A DNA stretch of 64,000 bases from Rhizobium lentis (GCF_014200175.1 NZ_JACHBD010000008.1:1-64000), one strand, 5' to 3'; counted from the first letter of the stretch, positions 36,843 to 45,840 are shown. Made by a program: numbers and translations. The notes: generated by a model not told the origin, from the sequence alone.

Positions 36843-37268
36843 TCAGCCGGGCAGGGCGGAGGCGTCGTACATCGCAGCGAATTCCGCACTCGGCGGGATC
36901 GGCTTGATGATGTCGATCAGCACGCCGTTCGGATCAGCGGTGATGAAGTGCCGCTGACCGAAATCCTCATCGCGGATCTTTCTCAAAATCGGCAGACCTG
37001 CGTTCCGGCAGGCCTCGTAGATGCGATCGACATCCTCGACCTCGAAATTGAGCAGCAAGCCGCGAACCTCACCACGCGCGGTGGCAGGAATAGTCTCGTG
37101 CCTGCCGTCGAGGATGGCGAGCGCGACATGCTCCGCCTCGGCCGATTGTAGATGAACGTACCAATCGCTTTCAAAAACGGCCTTGAAGCCGAAGTGGGCG
37201 CAGTAGAAGGCCGCGGTGCCCTCAACGTCGCCCGTCATGATGACAGGATAATAGCTGGTCGATTTCAT
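36843..37268 (-). CDS. VOC-family (glyoxalase-like) protein
   Basis: A 141-residue single VOC-fold protein made of two beta-alpha-beta-beta-beta modules. YYPVIMTGDVEGTAAFYCAHFGFKAVFES opens the first module, and GQRHFITADPNGVLIDIIKP is the typical second-module end with a metal-type Asp/Glu area. Relatives include bleomycin-resistance and glyoxalase-type proteins, and the reaction is unknown. It is divergent from a TetR gene across two palindromes and is very probably repressed by that TetR. Confidence 0.82.
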   Translation of the reverse strand: MKSTSYYPVIMTGDVEGTAAFYCAHFGFKAVFESDWYVHLQSAEAEHVALAILDGRHETIPATARGEVRGLLLNFEVEDVDRIYEACRNAGLPILRKIRDEDFGQRHFITADPNGVLIDIIKPIPPSAEFAAMYDASALPG

Positions 37269-37282
37269 CTTCCCTCCTTTTT

Positions 37283-37331
37283 ACATACAGTCTGTATGTT
37301 TTTGTGTTTAACATACATGCAGTTTGTATGT
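37283..37331. promoter_or_regulatory. Twin TetR operators between VOC gene and tetR
   Basis: Site one is ACATACAGTCTGTATGT (37283-37299), with perfect 8-base arms and one central base. Site two runs 37311-37331 with arms ACATACA and TGTATGT around 7 bases. Both lie within the 74-base divergent gap. The shared ACATACA half-site makes these strong candidates for the adjacent TetR. Confidence 0.75.
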
Positions 37332-37342
37332 AAAGAGACGGT

Positions 37343-37921
37343 ATGAGCCGCAGCAATCGCGAGAGAACCGAACAGACAAGGCAGGCGCTGGTCTACGCCG
37401 GGCGGCGTATCTTCGTTGAGAAAGGTTATGCCGAAACCGCGACGCCGGAGATCGTCGCGGCGGCAGGCGTGACGCGCGGGGCGCTCTACCATCATTTCGA
37501 GGACAAGAAGGCACTGTTCCAGGCGGTGATCGCGTGCGAGGCGCAAGCGGTGGCCAAGGCAATCGACGCGGCTTCGGCGCCGGAGCATGGGGCGCGGGCT
37601 GCACTGATCGCCGGCGCTTCAGCCTATTTCGCCGCGATGGCGCAGCCGGGGCGGACACGGCTGCTGCTGATGGAAGCACCTGCCGTTCTCGGATCGCCGG
37701 CGGTCGCGGCACTGGATGCGGAGAATGCGGAGGCGAGTTTGCGGGACGGACTTGCGGCGTTTCTGCCGGAGGCAGGCGCCTTGCTCGACCCGCTGACATC
37801 GCTGCTGTCGGCGGCCTTCGACCGTGCCGCGATTGCGATCGAAGCCGGTGGGGAGCGGCGAGATTACGAGCGGGCGATTGCGGCCTTACTCGACGGCCTC
37901 GCCGATCACCTGCGGCGGTAA
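37343..37921 (+). CDS. TetR/AcrR-family regulator
   Basis: A 192-residue repressor. The HTH domain (about 8-55) has QALVYAGRRIFVEKGYAETATPEIVAAAGVT split over its helices and ends in GALYHHFEDKKALF. The C-terminal ligand domain is Ala/Leu-rich. It is divergent from the VOC gene and separated by two ACATACA-type palindromes, so it probably controls that gene and itself. Its end converges on the nth gene with a 3' overlap of 36 bases. Confidence 0.87.
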   Translation: MSRSNRERTEQTRQALVYAGRRIFVEKGYAETATPEIVAAAGVTRGALYHHFEDKKALFQAVIACEAQAVAKAIDAASAPEHGARAALIAGASAYFAAMAQPGRTRLLLMEAPAVLGSPAVAALDAENAEASLRDGLAAFLPEAGALLDPLTSLLSAAFDRAAIAIEAGGERRDYERAIAALLDGLADHLRR

Positions 37922-38668
37922 CTCGACGAGCGGCGCCGGAATATCCGAACTTTTTTCCGGCGATTTGCAGATGTCGGCGATGACGCAGCACTCGCATTCG
38001 GGGCGGCGCGCCTTGCAGGTGTAGCGGCCGTGCAGGATCAGCCAGTGATGGGCGTGATAGAGGTACTGTTTCGGCACGACCTTCATCAGCCGCGCCTCGA
38101 CCTCGTCGGGCGTCTTGCCGGGGGCCAGCCTGATGCGGTTGGCGATGCGGAAAATGTGGGTGTCGACCGCCATCGTCGCCTGGCCAAAGGCCATGGAGAG
38201 CACGACATTGGCGGTCTTGCGCCCGACGCCCGGCAGGCGGACCAGTTCCTCGTGGGTTTCCGGTACCTTGCCCGCGAATTCGTCGACCAGCATCTGGGAA
38301 AGCGCGATGACGTTCTTTGCCTTGTTGCGATAAAGGCCGATCGTCTTGATGTAATCGCGGACCTTCTCCTCGCCGAGATCGAGCATTTTCTGCGGCGTGT
38401 CGGCGACCTTGAAGAGCGCCCGCGTCGCCTTGTTGACCCCGGCGTCGGTTGCCTGGGCGGAAAGCGCCACGGCAACGACGAGGGTAAAGGGGTTGGTATG
38501 CTCGAGTTCGCCCCTCGGTTCCGGCCGCTGCACCGAGAAACGGCGGAAGATCTCCTCGCGCTCAGCCACGGAATAGGCGGTTTTCACCGCCGCTGCCGGT
38601 TTGCGGCGGGTGATGACATTCGAGTTTTGGGACGGTTTGCCAACGGATTTGAGTTTCGGATTCGCCAT
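37886..38668 (-). CDS. nth: Endonuclease III (DNA glycosylase/AP lyase)
   Basis: A 260-residue base-excision repair enzyme that removes oxidised pyrimidines. It has the helix-hairpin-helix LPGVGRKTANVVL with the catalytic Lys, the catalytic Asp in AVDTHIFRIANR, and the iron-sulfur cluster pattern C-x6-C-x2-C-x5-C in the last third. MANPKL at 38668 is used as start, because the frame open to 38794 lacks a ribosome site. A basic, Ala-rich 35-residue N-terminal extension precedes the core. Its start faces the DUF2244 gene. Confidence 0.93.
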   Translation of the reverse strand: MANPKLKSVGKPSQNSNVITRRKPAAAVKTAYSVAEREEIFRRFSVQRPEPRGELEHTNPFTLVVAVALSAQATDAGVNKATRALFKVADTPQKMLDLGEEKVRDYIKTIGLYRNKAKNVIALSQMLVDEFAGKVPETHEELVRLPGVGRKTANVVLSMAFGQATMAVDTHIFRIANRIRLAPGKTPDEVEARLMKVVPKQYLYHAHHWLILHGRYTCKARRPECECCVIADICKSPEKSSDIPAPLVELPPQVIGEAVE

Positions 38669-38690
38669 GGAGAATCTATACTCAACGGCC

Positions 38691-39188
38691 ATGATGGAAA
38701 GCAACGTCGACAGCTTCAACGAAAAGCCTGTTTTCGCAGCCGAACTCTTTCCCCACCGATCGCTCGGGCGCAAGGGCTTCAAGGTGCTGCTCATTTTGTC
38801 GGGCGCCGTGTGCTTTCTCTACGGCATGTTCTTCACCGTGACCGGCGCCTGGCCGATCGGCTTCTTCTTCGGACTGGATTTCGTCCTGCTCTACGGTGCG
38901 TTCTGGCTGAGTTACCGCTCCGGAAGGGCACGCGAGGAAATCACGGTGTCGCGCACGGATGTTTCGGTGCGCAAGTTTGCGCCGTCGGGGCGGATGGTGG
39001 AGCATCATTTTAACCCGTTCTGGGCGCGTTTCCTTGTCCGGCGGCATCAGGAAATCGGCATCCTCTCCATGCAGATTTTCGGCGAGGGCCGGCGTACGGA
39101 TGTCGGCTCCTTCCTGAACCCTGATGATCGCGAGAGTTTCGCCAAGGCTTTCAAAGGGGCGCTCGCCACGGTCAAGCAGCGTCTTTGA
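38691..39188 (+). CDS. DUF2244-domain membrane protein
   Basis: A 165-residue protein starting at ATG 38691 or 38694. ATG 38667 would overlap the nth start. Two adjacent membrane helices (about 35-80) are followed by a soluble part with GRAREEITVSRTDVSVRKF and FNPFWARFLV. This order is typical of the alphaproteobacterial DUF2244 family, whose function is not known. It is divergent from nth with almost no promoter space, so the two promoters must overlap within coding sequence or the starts are slightly misplaced. Confidence 0.75.
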   Translation: MMESNVDSFNEKPVFAAELFPHRSLGRKGFKVLLILSGAVCFLYGMFFTVTGAWPIGFFFGLDFVLLYGAFWLSYRSGRAREEITVSRTDVSVRKFAPSGRMVEHHFNPFWARFLVRRHQEIGILSMQIFGEGRRTDVGSFLNPDDRESFAKAFKGALATVKQRL

Positions 39189-39266
39189 ACCGATCTGCCG
39201 GAGGCGCAAGAATCGGGTGGCTTGGCCGTCTGCCCTTGATTATCTCCTGTCTAAAGGAGAAAAACG

Positions 39267-40139
39267 ATGAATATGATCGCGAAGCTCGACACAGATATCA
39301 CCCCCGGCGGCCCCGACTACGATACCGTCCGTCGGGTCATCGAACTCATCAGCGAAGAATATCGCGACCAGCCCTCGCTGGAAGCGATCGCGGCGCGGCT
39401 GAACCAGTCCCCAACGCAGCTTCAGAAGACCTTCACCCGCTGGGCCGGCCTCTCTCCCAAGGCCTTTCTGCAAGCCGTCACGCTCGACCATGCCAAGCGG
39501 CTGCTGCGCAAGGAAGAGATGCCCTTGCTCGAAACCTCCATCGAGGTCGGGCTTTCCGGCCCGAGCCGCCTGCACGATCTCTTCGTCACCCATGAGGCCA
39601 TGTCTCCGGGCGAATGGAAGGCGAAGGGCGGCGGCCTGACGATCCGCTACGGCTTCCACAATTGCCCCTTCGGTGCGGCTCTCGTCATGGTCACGGATCG
39701 CGGCCTCGCCGGCCTTGCCTTCAGCGACAGCGGCGACGAAAAGGCCTGTCTGGAAGACATGACCTGCCGTTGGCCGAATGCGGAATACATCGAGGACCGG
39801 CAGGGGACGGCTCCCTACGCCGAGCGCATCTTTCAACCGGGCCGCTGGACATCGGACCAGCCGTTGCGGGTCGTCCTGATCGGAACGGATTTCCAGGTCA
39901 GAGTCTGGCAGAGCCTGCTGAAGATCCCATTCGGCAAAGCCGTGACCTATAGCGATATCGCCAGGGATATCGGCCGGCCGACCGCCATGCGCGCTGTCGG
40001 GGCTGCCGTCGGGGCCAATCCGATTTCCTTCGTCGTGCCCTGCCATCGCGCGCTTGGCAAGAACGGAGCATTGACCGGATATCATTGGGGCCTGACCCGC
40101 AAGCGGGCCATGCTCGGCTGGGAATCAGCGCACGCCTGA
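39267..40139 (+). CDS. ada: Ada-like protein: AraC HTH plus O6-alkylguanine-DNA alkyltransferase
   Basis: A 290-residue fusion. An AraC-type HTH (about 20-115) with LEAIAARLNQSPTQLQKTFTRWAG and MSPGEWK leads into a C-terminal alkyltransferase with methyl acceptor Cys259 in VVPCHRALG and the arginine finger GRPTAMRAVGAAVGANP. The E. coli Ada N-terminal zinc domain that takes methyl from phosphotriesters is absent, a common alphaproteobacterial form. It should repair O6-methylguanine, and whether it still activates genes is open. AAAGGAGAAAAACG precedes the start. Confidence 0.9.
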   Translation: MNMIAKLDTDITPGGPDYDTVRRVIELISEEYRDQPSLEAIAARLNQSPTQLQKTFTRWAGLSPKAFLQAVTLDHAKRLLRKEEMPLLETSIEVGLSGPSRLHDLFVTHEAMSPGEWKAKGGGLTIRYGFHNCPFGAALVMVTDRGLAGLAFSDSGDEKACLEDMTCRWPNAEYIEDRQGTAPYAERIFQPGRWTSDQPLRVVLIGTDFQVRVWQSLLKIPFGKAVTYSDIARDIGRPTAMRAVGAAVGANPISFVVPCHRALGKNGALTGYHWGLTRKRAMLGWESAHA

Positions 40140-40226
40140 GGGGAGCGGCAGGTCCATTCGTCGCCGCCGCCCACCACCGCATTCCCCCGCTATCGCTCTG
40201 GTACTTGTCTCCGCTGGGGAGAAGAG
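40140..40226. repeat. Degenerate RIME-like repeat overlapping a regulator 3' end
   Basis: CATTCGTCGCCG near 40155 and CGCTGGGGAGAAGAG at 40212-40226 match the repeat at 63602-63722 (CATTCGTCTGCCGG and the same 15 bases). The middle is diverged. The right end lies inside the SorC-type gene and encodes its last residues and stop. Confidence 0.6.
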
Positions 40227-41227
40227 GCTGGCGGTTGGATTGGCGGTGATGTCTCAGCCAATTCCAACAGTGCCCGCGCCGCGCTTTCGTCGGTGATCAG
40301 CGTGTTGCAGCCGATGCGTTTGATCGTGGCGCGGATGGCGACGGCACGATGGGCGCCGCCGGAGGAGAGTACGATGTGCTTGGCTTCCTTCAGCGTGTCG
40401 AGATCGACGGACATCACCCGACGATTGATCGAGTGGTCGACCGAATTGCCATCTCTGTCGAGGAAGTTGAACATGGTGTCGCAGACGCAGCCGGCGTCGA
40501 TCAGTTCCTGCAGTTCGGCTTTCGATATCCAGCCTTCCGACAGCGAGGTCGAATGCGGGCCGATATCGCCGCAGCTGACGATCGCCAGATCAAGATTCTC
40601 GGCGAGACGGTAGATGGTGTCCAAGCCGCACTTCTCGATGAGATTGCGTTTGGTTTCGACGGAATCGACCAGAAGCGGCGCTAGGAACATATAGCATTCG
40701 GCGCCGAGCTGATTTGCCAGCCGCCACGTATAATCGATCGGGTTCGTCTGGTGGACGGCGACGATGCCGCCGAGCAGCGACACGACCTTGCAATTGGCGC
40801 GGCGCGGCGGCCGGAAGCTCGACAGCGAGGCTGTCATCGTGCGGCCCCAACCGACGCCGATCGTATAGTCGTCCGGGATGGCTTCGGAAAGGAACTGGCC
40901 AAGCGCCAGGCCGACATTCTTCGCCAGCGAAGCGACGTCGCCATGGACCGGCGCCGGCACGACGATCGCCTCGTCGAGGCGGTAGGCGCGCTCCAGCTTC
41001 ACCGAAAGCTCGACGCAATCGCCGATCGAATCGTTGATCCAGATCTGGACTTCGCTGCGCTTCATCGCCTCGTCGAGCAGCCGGATGACGGTGGTGCGGC
41101 TGATACCGAGCTGTTCGGCGACATCCTTCTGAGTCAGGCCCTCATTGTAATAGAGCCATGCGGCCCGCAGCCGCAGCGAGGATGCCTCCGAATAGGCCGT
41201 ATGCGTGCCGCGTTTGAGTTTGACCAC
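40190..41227 (-). CDS. SorC-family sugar-binding transcriptional regulator
   Basis: A 345-residue regulator from GTG 41227, with GGAGG 5 bases upstream. The HTH (about 18-60) includes RLRAAWLYYNEGLTQKDVAEQLGIS and TTVIRLLDEA, and the SorC effector domain has IGVGWGRTMTASL and VSLLGGIVAVH. The last dozen residues (PASSPQRRQVPER) fall in repeat-derived DNA and look unlike the family end. It is divergent from transaldolase across 421 bases. Pentose-phosphate or polyol control is suggested by that, but another locus may be the target. Confidence 0.85.
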   Translation of the reverse strand: MVKLKRGTHTAYSEASSLRLRAAWLYYNEGLTQKDVAEQLGISRTTVIRLLDEAMKRSEVQIWINDSIGDCVELSVKLERAYRLDEAIVVPAPVHGDVASLAKNVGLALGQFLSEAIPDDYTIGVGWGRTMTASLSSFRPPRRANCKVVSLLGGIVAVHQTNPIDYTWRLANQLGAECYMFLAPLLVDSVETKRNLIEKCGLDTIYRLAENLDLAIVSCGDIGPHSTSLSEGWISKAELQELIDAGCVCDTMFNFLDRDGNSVDHSINRRVMSVDLDTLKEAKHIVLSSGGAHRAVAIRATIKRIGCNTLITDESAARALLELAETSPPIQPPASSPQRRQVPER

Positions 41228-41648
41228 ATGTCCTCCAGCCGAATTCCGGCCCTAAATCCCATCAGGGATGAATGGCTGTCGCGGCGCATTTGTTGCGGGG
41301 ATAATGACGGGTGTGACACTTATGTCAATCGAAATGCACAAATGTCCTTGACTTTTCCTCGGGCGAACGGCGATAGTCCGGCCCACACGAAGTCCTTTTG
41401 TCCGTCCGAGGAGGACATAGTGCGAGCATGCCGAAAGTCACGACCGGCCAAGCAGCCGCAGGCCACATCGCTTGCGTTCGGCGTGCGGTTTGCCCGCGGG
41501 AACACGGCCACTGTCCTTCACGTTTATGAATCATCCGTGACGGATGTGCGCATTTTCGCCTGCAGCATGCCGGCAACCTGTCGGTAGATCACCTTTGCCG
41601 GGCGGAACTCGCGCCGGTCGCAGCCAAGTTCAACAAGGATTATTGACG
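41228..41648. promoter_or_regulatory. Long divergent spacer, SorC-type gene to tal
   Basis: No convincing gene is found in these 421 bases, and the short frames have no family look or ribosome site. TGACACTTATGTCA at 41314-41327 is an inverted repeat (5-base perfect arms, 4-base centre) that could bind the SorC-type regulator. TTGACT at 41348 with GATAGT 18 bases on is a possible rightward promoter. The remainder to 41648 would be a long tal leader, with no clear fold seen. Confidence 0.45.
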
Positions 41649-42614
41649 ATGACATCCAAGCTTGACCAACTCCGCCAGATTACCACCGTCGTCGCCGACA
41701 CCGGCGACATCGAGGCGGTTGCGCGCCTGAAGCCGGTCGATTGCACGACGAATCCGAGCATCGTGCTGAAGGCGCTCGGTACACCGATGTTTGCTGATGC
41801 CATCAAGGAAGCCGTCGCCTGGGGCAAGACGCAAGGCGGCAATTCCGAAGCCGTCTCCTCCGCCGTCGCCGATCGCCTCGCGATCTCGGTCGGCGCTGCG
41901 CTGGTGAAGCTCGTCCCCGGCCGCGTCTCGACCGAGGTCGATGCCGACCTTTCCTTCGACACCGAGGCTTCACTCGCCAAGGCGCGGTCGATCATTGCAG
42001 CTTATAAGGACCGCGGCATCGAACGGGACCGCATTCTTATCAAGCTCGCGTCCACCTGGGAGGGCATCCGAGCCGCCGAAGTGCTGCAGAAGGAGGGCAT
42101 CGACTGCAACCTGACGCTTCTCTTCAGCAAGGCCCAGGCGATCGCCTGCGCCGATGCCAAGGTGTTCCTGATCTCGCCTTTCGTCGGCCGCATTCTCGAC
42201 TGGTACAAGAAATCGACCGGCAAGGATTACACCGCCGAGGAAGATCCGGGCGTCATCTCCGTGCGTGATATCTACAACTATTACAAGGCGAACGACATCA
42301 AGACGATCGTGATGGGCGCCTCCTTCCGCAATGCCGGCGAAATCGAAGCCCTTGCCGGCTGCGACCGGCTGACCATCAGCCCGGCCCTGCTTGACGAACT
42401 TTCTAAGGACGAAGGCAAGCTGGAGCGCAAGCTCTCGCCCGAGAGCCGCAAGCCCGACGCCAAGGTCTCGGTCGACGAGAAGACCTTCCGCTGGATGATG
42501 AACGAAGACGCGATGGCGACGGAAAAGCTCGCCGAAGGCATCCGTGCCTTCGGCAAGGACCTGACGACGCTGCGCACTATGGTGCAGAAGGAACTGCAGC
42601 TCGCTGCCGCCTGA
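41649..42614 (+). CDS. tal: Transaldolase
   Basis: A 321-residue classical transaldolase that moves a dihydroxyacetone unit between sedoheptulose-7-P and glyceraldehyde-3-P. The Schiff-base Lys132 in RILIKLASTWEGI has the same number as in E. coli TalB. The N-terminal DCTTNPSIVLKA and the later FSKAQAIACADA and LISPFVGRILDWYK motifs are complete. ATG 41649 is chosen because an upstream in-frame extension lacks family sequence. It is a single-gene unit with a strong terminator. Confidence 0.96.
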   Translation: MTSKLDQLRQITTVVADTGDIEAVARLKPVDCTTNPSIVLKALGTPMFADAIKEAVAWGKTQGGNSEAVSSAVADRLAISVGAALVKLVPGRVSTEVDADLSFDTEASLAKARSIIAAYKDRGIERDRILIKLASTWEGIRAAEVLQKEGIDCNLTLLFSKAQAIACADAKVFLISPFVGRILDWYKKSTGKDYTAEEDPGVISVRDIYNYYKANDIKTIVMGASFRNAGEIEALAGCDRLTISPALLDELSKDEGKLERKLSPESRKPDAKVSVDEKTFRWMMNEDAMATEKLAEGIRAFGKDLTTLRTMVQKELQLAAA

Positions 42615-42636
42615 TCGAGGTGCGCAAACAAATTGG

Positions 42637-42670
42637 AGGCGCGGAGGCCGGCTGGCCTCCGCGCCTTTTT
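42637..42670 (+). terminator. Rho-independent terminator of tal
   Basis: AGGCGCGGAGGCC and GGCCTCCGCGCCT pair perfectly over 13 bp with a GGCT loop and run into TTTTT. Confidence 0.92.
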
Positions 42671-42690
42671 CGTGCTGATATCAACGGCCT

Positions 42691-43377
42691 ATGCGGCCGG
42701 AGGCGACGATAGTGCAAGAGAAGCGGGCAAGTTCTTTGGCGACATTCTTCCGAAGACATGCAAGCTTCATCATCGCTTTCGTGGCCGGGCTGGCGGTCTT
42801 TATGCTGGTGACATCGCGCGAGGTCAGCGCCCGCAACATCCTGTTCGGATGGAATGCGAGCGCCGGCGTGTTCATCGTGCTCAGCTGGCGCAAGATGCTA
42901 CGGGCGACGGTCGAAAGCATCCGCGAACGCGCCGCAGATCTCGATTTTTCCGATACGGTCCTTTTGGTCCTTTCGATCGGCGCGGCGGTTGCCAGCATCG
43001 CCGGCATCGGCCTCGAGCTTCATTCGATCAAGGAGGCTACACCCGACGTCGCGCTCACGCGGGCAGGCGGCGCCGTGCTGACGATCCTGATCTCCTGGGT
43101 TTTTCTGCACACACTCTTCACCATTCACTACGCCCACTATTTCTACGGTGGTGCCGACGAAGAGGGCGGCTTGAAGTTTCCCGACGGGATCGAAGAGCCC
43201 AGCTATTGGGACTTCCTCTATTTCTCCTTCACCATCGGTGTTGCGGCGCAGACGGCGGATGTCGCAGTCGGGTCGACCGGCATGCGTAAGCTGACGCTGT
43301 TGCATGCCGTGCTGTCTTTCCTGTTCAATACGACGATCCTGGCACTGGCGATCAATGTCGGCGCAAGCCTGCTATAA
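42691..43377 (+). CDS. DUF1345-domain membrane protein
   Basis: A 228-residue inner-membrane protein with about five hydrophobic segments. The block EPSYWDFLYFSFTIGVAAQTADV near residue 170 is the DUF1345 hallmark and resembles the pore region of small channel-like proteins. FLHTLFTIHYAHYFY precedes it. Function is unknown. It follows the tal terminator closely, so it must have its own promoter or depend on readthrough, and the start is not certain. Confidence 0.78.
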   Translation: MRPEATIVQEKRASSLATFFRRHASFIIAFVAGLAVFMLVTSREVSARNILFGWNASAGVFIVLSWRKMLRATVESIRERAADLDFSDTVLLVLSIGAAVASIAGIGLELHSIKEATPDVALTRAGGAVLTILISWVFLHTLFTIHYAHYFYGGADEEGGLKFPDGIEEPSYWDFLYFSFTIGVAAQTADVAVGSTGMRKLTLLHAVLSFLFNTTILALAINVGASLL

Positions 43378-43492
43378 TGCGGTTGCCACAGCGGCGGCGA
43401 GGATCGGAGAACCGGTTGGCCCAAGACAGCATGGACGAGGAAGCTGAAGAACGAGCGGCTGGCCGATCGCCGCTCTTCGACCGGAGGTTAAG

Positions 43493-43936
43493 ATGGAAAG
43501 CGCCTCAAGCCGGCTGCGGCCGGCCGATCTCATTGTTCTCCTGGGCAGGCTCCTGCTGTCGCTGATCTTCCTGCACGAGGGCTTGTCGCTTGCGGCCGAT
43601 CTCGCCGCGACCGTGGACGCTTTCGAAAAGCTCGGTCTTTCGGCGCCGATCGCCTTTGCTACCATCGTCCTTCAGATCGGCGCCGGCCTTTGCGTTGCGA
43701 CCGGGTTCCTCAGCCGGCTCGGCGCCTTGGCGCTGGCGCTCTTTTGTCTGGCAACCGCCGTTCTCTTCCACACCAACTTTGCAAGCCAGAACGAGCTCCT
43801 GCATTTCGAGAAGGATTTGGCGATTGCCGGCGGCATGTTCGTCCTGGTGGCTCCGGGCGCGGGATCGATATCGATCAGCCATCTGCTGAAAAAACGGACG
43901 GACCATATGCACCCCTGGCTAAGGGCGATATTATAG
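43493..43936 (+). CDS. DoxX-family membrane protein
   Basis: A 147-residue protein with four membrane segments. LIVLLGRLLLSLIFLHEGLSLAAD opens the chain, and QIGAGLCVATGFLSRLGALALALFC and a FHTNF-x-LLHFEKDLAIAGG block follow, as in DoxX proteins. GGAGG lies upstream of ATG 43493. It is the second DoxX-like gene of the window and is not close to the one at 8144. A role in membrane redox homeostasis is known for some relatives only. Confidence 0.8.
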   Translation: MESASSRLRPADLIVLLGRLLLSLIFLHEGLSLAADLAATVDAFEKLGLSAPIAFATIVLQIGAGLCVATGFLSRLGALALALFCLATAVLFHTNFASQNELLHFEKDLAIAGGMFVLVAPGAGSISISHLLKKRTDHMHPWLRAIL

Positions 43937-44034
43937 CAGGCGCGATCCTGGCCGCAGCCATCGAAAGTCCGGATAGAGAGCGAGAGACGTGGCTTCAGGC
44001 CGGCGGCTTGCAAAATGCTGCCGGCCGCGGCCGC

Positions 44035-44208
44035 TTACAGGACCGCCTGTCCAGCCATCAGTGCAAGGACGAGGAAGATCAGGAAGATCACCAGGGCGAT
44101 GCCGAAGAGCACGCGGGCGATAGTCGCCGTGGCTGCGGAAACACCGGAAAATCCGAAGAAGCCGGCGACGATCGAAATCACGAAAAATATCAGAGCCCAT
44201 TTCAGCAT
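44035..44208 (-). CDS. DUF1328 small membrane protein
   Basis: A 57-residue protein of two membrane helices, MLKWALIFFVISIVAGFFGF and a second VLFGIALVIFLIFLVLALM. This is the DUF1328 (YtjA-like) pattern of tiny stress-associated membrane proteins. ATG 44208 has AAGGAT upstream. The frame extends to 44265, but the added part is polar and lacks a ribosome site. Function is unknown. Confidence 0.85.
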   Translation of the reverse strand: MLKWALIFFVISIVAGFFGFSGVSAATATIARVLFGIALVIFLIFLVLALMAGQAVL

Positions 44209-44399
44209 GGCGTCATCCTTTGCTTTTGCCTGAGAAGACGCCGCAGCCGGGAAATTGTTCCACATCGTCGACTGGCGATCAGCCGGAGAATGCTGGCGGA
44301 GGTCTAGATGTTGCCGGACAAAATGCTTGCGCGGCGGTCGGCGCTTTCCGACGCCTACAGCTGGACTGCCCGAGCCTCCCCAGATTCTGCCTTACGCCG

Positions 44400-45827
44400 T
44401 TAGCCGTGATTGATCATCACGTGGCGAACGGCGGTGTAGTCTTCCAGAGCATAGGTCGACAGGTCCTTGCCGTAGCCCGACTGTTTGAGGCCGCCGTGCG
44501 GCATCTCGTTGACCAGCATGAAATGGGTATTGATCCAGGTGCAGCCATATTGCAGCCGGGCGGCGGTCTTCATGCCGCGGCCGATATCCCTGGTCCAGAC
44601 TGAGGAGGCGAGGCCGTAGTCGCTGTCGTTCGCCCAAGCGATGGCGTCGTCGGCGTCGGAGAAGCGGGTGACCGAGACGACCGGCCCGAATACCTCACGG
44701 CGGACGATCTCGTCGTCCTGAAGCGCGCCGGCAATGACTGTTGGCGTAAAGAAGAAGCCCTTGTCGCCGGAGACCTTGCCGCCGGTGGTAATCTCCATGT
44801 GCTTGTGTTCGGAGGCGCGGGCAACGAAGCTTTCGACGCGGTCGCGCTGGCGCCGGGAGATCAGCGGGCCGATTTCGTTTTCGGTATCGTCGGCGTGGTT
44901 GAAGCGGATGCTCGCGACGGCCGAGGAGAGATCGGCGACGAAATTGTCGTAAACCCTGGCATCGGCATAAATGCGGCAGGCGGCGGTGCAGTCCTGGCCG
45001 GCATTGTAATAGCCGAAGGTGCGGATGCCTGACACGACGGCATCGATGTCGGCATCATCGAAGACGATGACCGGCGCCTTGCCGCCGAGTTCCAGATGGG
45101 TGCGCTTGACCGTCTTGGCGGCGGCCTGCAGCACCTTTTTGCCGGTGGCGATATCGCCTGTTATCGAGATCATGCCGATCTTGGGGTGATTGATCAGCGC
45201 GTTGCCGACGCTTTCGCCGCGGCCGAGAATGACGTTGACGACGCCTTCGGGTAGGATTTCGGATAGTAGCTTCGCCATCTTCAGTGCCGTCAGCGGCGTT
45301 TGCTCCGAAGGCTTGAAGACGACGGTATTGCCGCCGGCGATCGCCGGCGCCAGTTTCCAGGCCATCATCATCAGCGGGTAGTTCCACGGCGCGATCGAGC
45401 CAACGATTCCGATCGGATCACGGCGGATCATCGAGGTGTGGCCGGGCAGGTATTCGCCGGCGGCCGGAGCGTGCAAGTTGCGCACGGCGCCGGCGAAGAA
45501 ACGATAACAGTCGACGATCGCCGGGATCTCGTCGTTCAGCACTGATTTGATCGGCTTGCCGCAATTCAACGCCTCCAGCGCAGCGAAGGCTGCGGCATCC
45601 TTCTCGATGGCGTCGGCAATTTTCAGGAGATAACCGGAGCGCTCGCCCGGTGTCGTCTGCGACCAGCCGGCGAAGGCTTTTTCGGCGGCATTTACGGCGT
45701 CGTCGATCTGCGACAGCGAGGCTTCGGCAAGGTCGATCACCGTCTCGCCGGTCTTCGGGTTCAGGATGTGTTCTTCCGTCTCCGTGCCTTTTTCGAAGCG
45801 CGAACCGATCAGCATCTGGGTATCCAT
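44400..45827 (-). CDS. patD: Gamma-aminobutyraldehyde-type aldehyde dehydrogenase (PatD/YdcW-like)
   Basis: A 475-residue NAD-dependent aldehyde dehydrogenase. The start at 45827 is chosen because an upstream extension in the same frame overlaps the permease gene. Catalytic motifs are present: HLELGGKAP with the general-base Glu near 247, the nucleophile Cys in GQDCTAACR near 281, and APWNYPLMMMAWK with the active Asn near 148. The closest named enzyme is E. coli PatD, which turns 4-aminobutanal to GABA. It ends a ydcSTUV-like importer operon, the same gene order as in E. coli. Confidence 0.88.
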   Translation of the reverse strand: MDTQMLIGSRFEKGTETEEHILNPKTGETVIDLAEASLSQIDDAVNAAEKAFAGWSQTTPGERSGYLLKIADAIEKDAAAFAALEALNCGKPIKSVLNDEIPAIVDCYRFFAGAVRNLHAPAAGEYLPGHTSMIRRDPIGIVGSIAPWNYPLMMMAWKLAPAIAGGNTVVFKPSEQTPLTALKMAKLLSEILPEGVVNVILGRGESVGNALINHPKIGMISITGDIATGKKVLQAAAKTVKRTHLELGGKAPVIVFDDADIDAVVSGIRTFGYYNAGQDCTAACRIYADARVYDNFVADLSSAVASIRFNHADDTENEIGPLISRRQRDRVESFVARASEHKHMEITTGGKVSGDKGFFFTPTVIAGALQDDEIVRREVFGPVVSVTRFSDADDAIAWANDSDYGLASSVWTRDIGRGMKTAARLQYGCTWINTHFMLVNEMPHGGLKQSGYGKDLSTYALEDYTAVRHVMINHG

Positions 45828-45840
45828 GATGTTCTCCCTG

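Noticed and set aside
41320..41511. Short minus-strand frame in the tal spacer
   Set aside because: No ribosome site, no family resemblance, and it overlaps the likely promoter and operator region.
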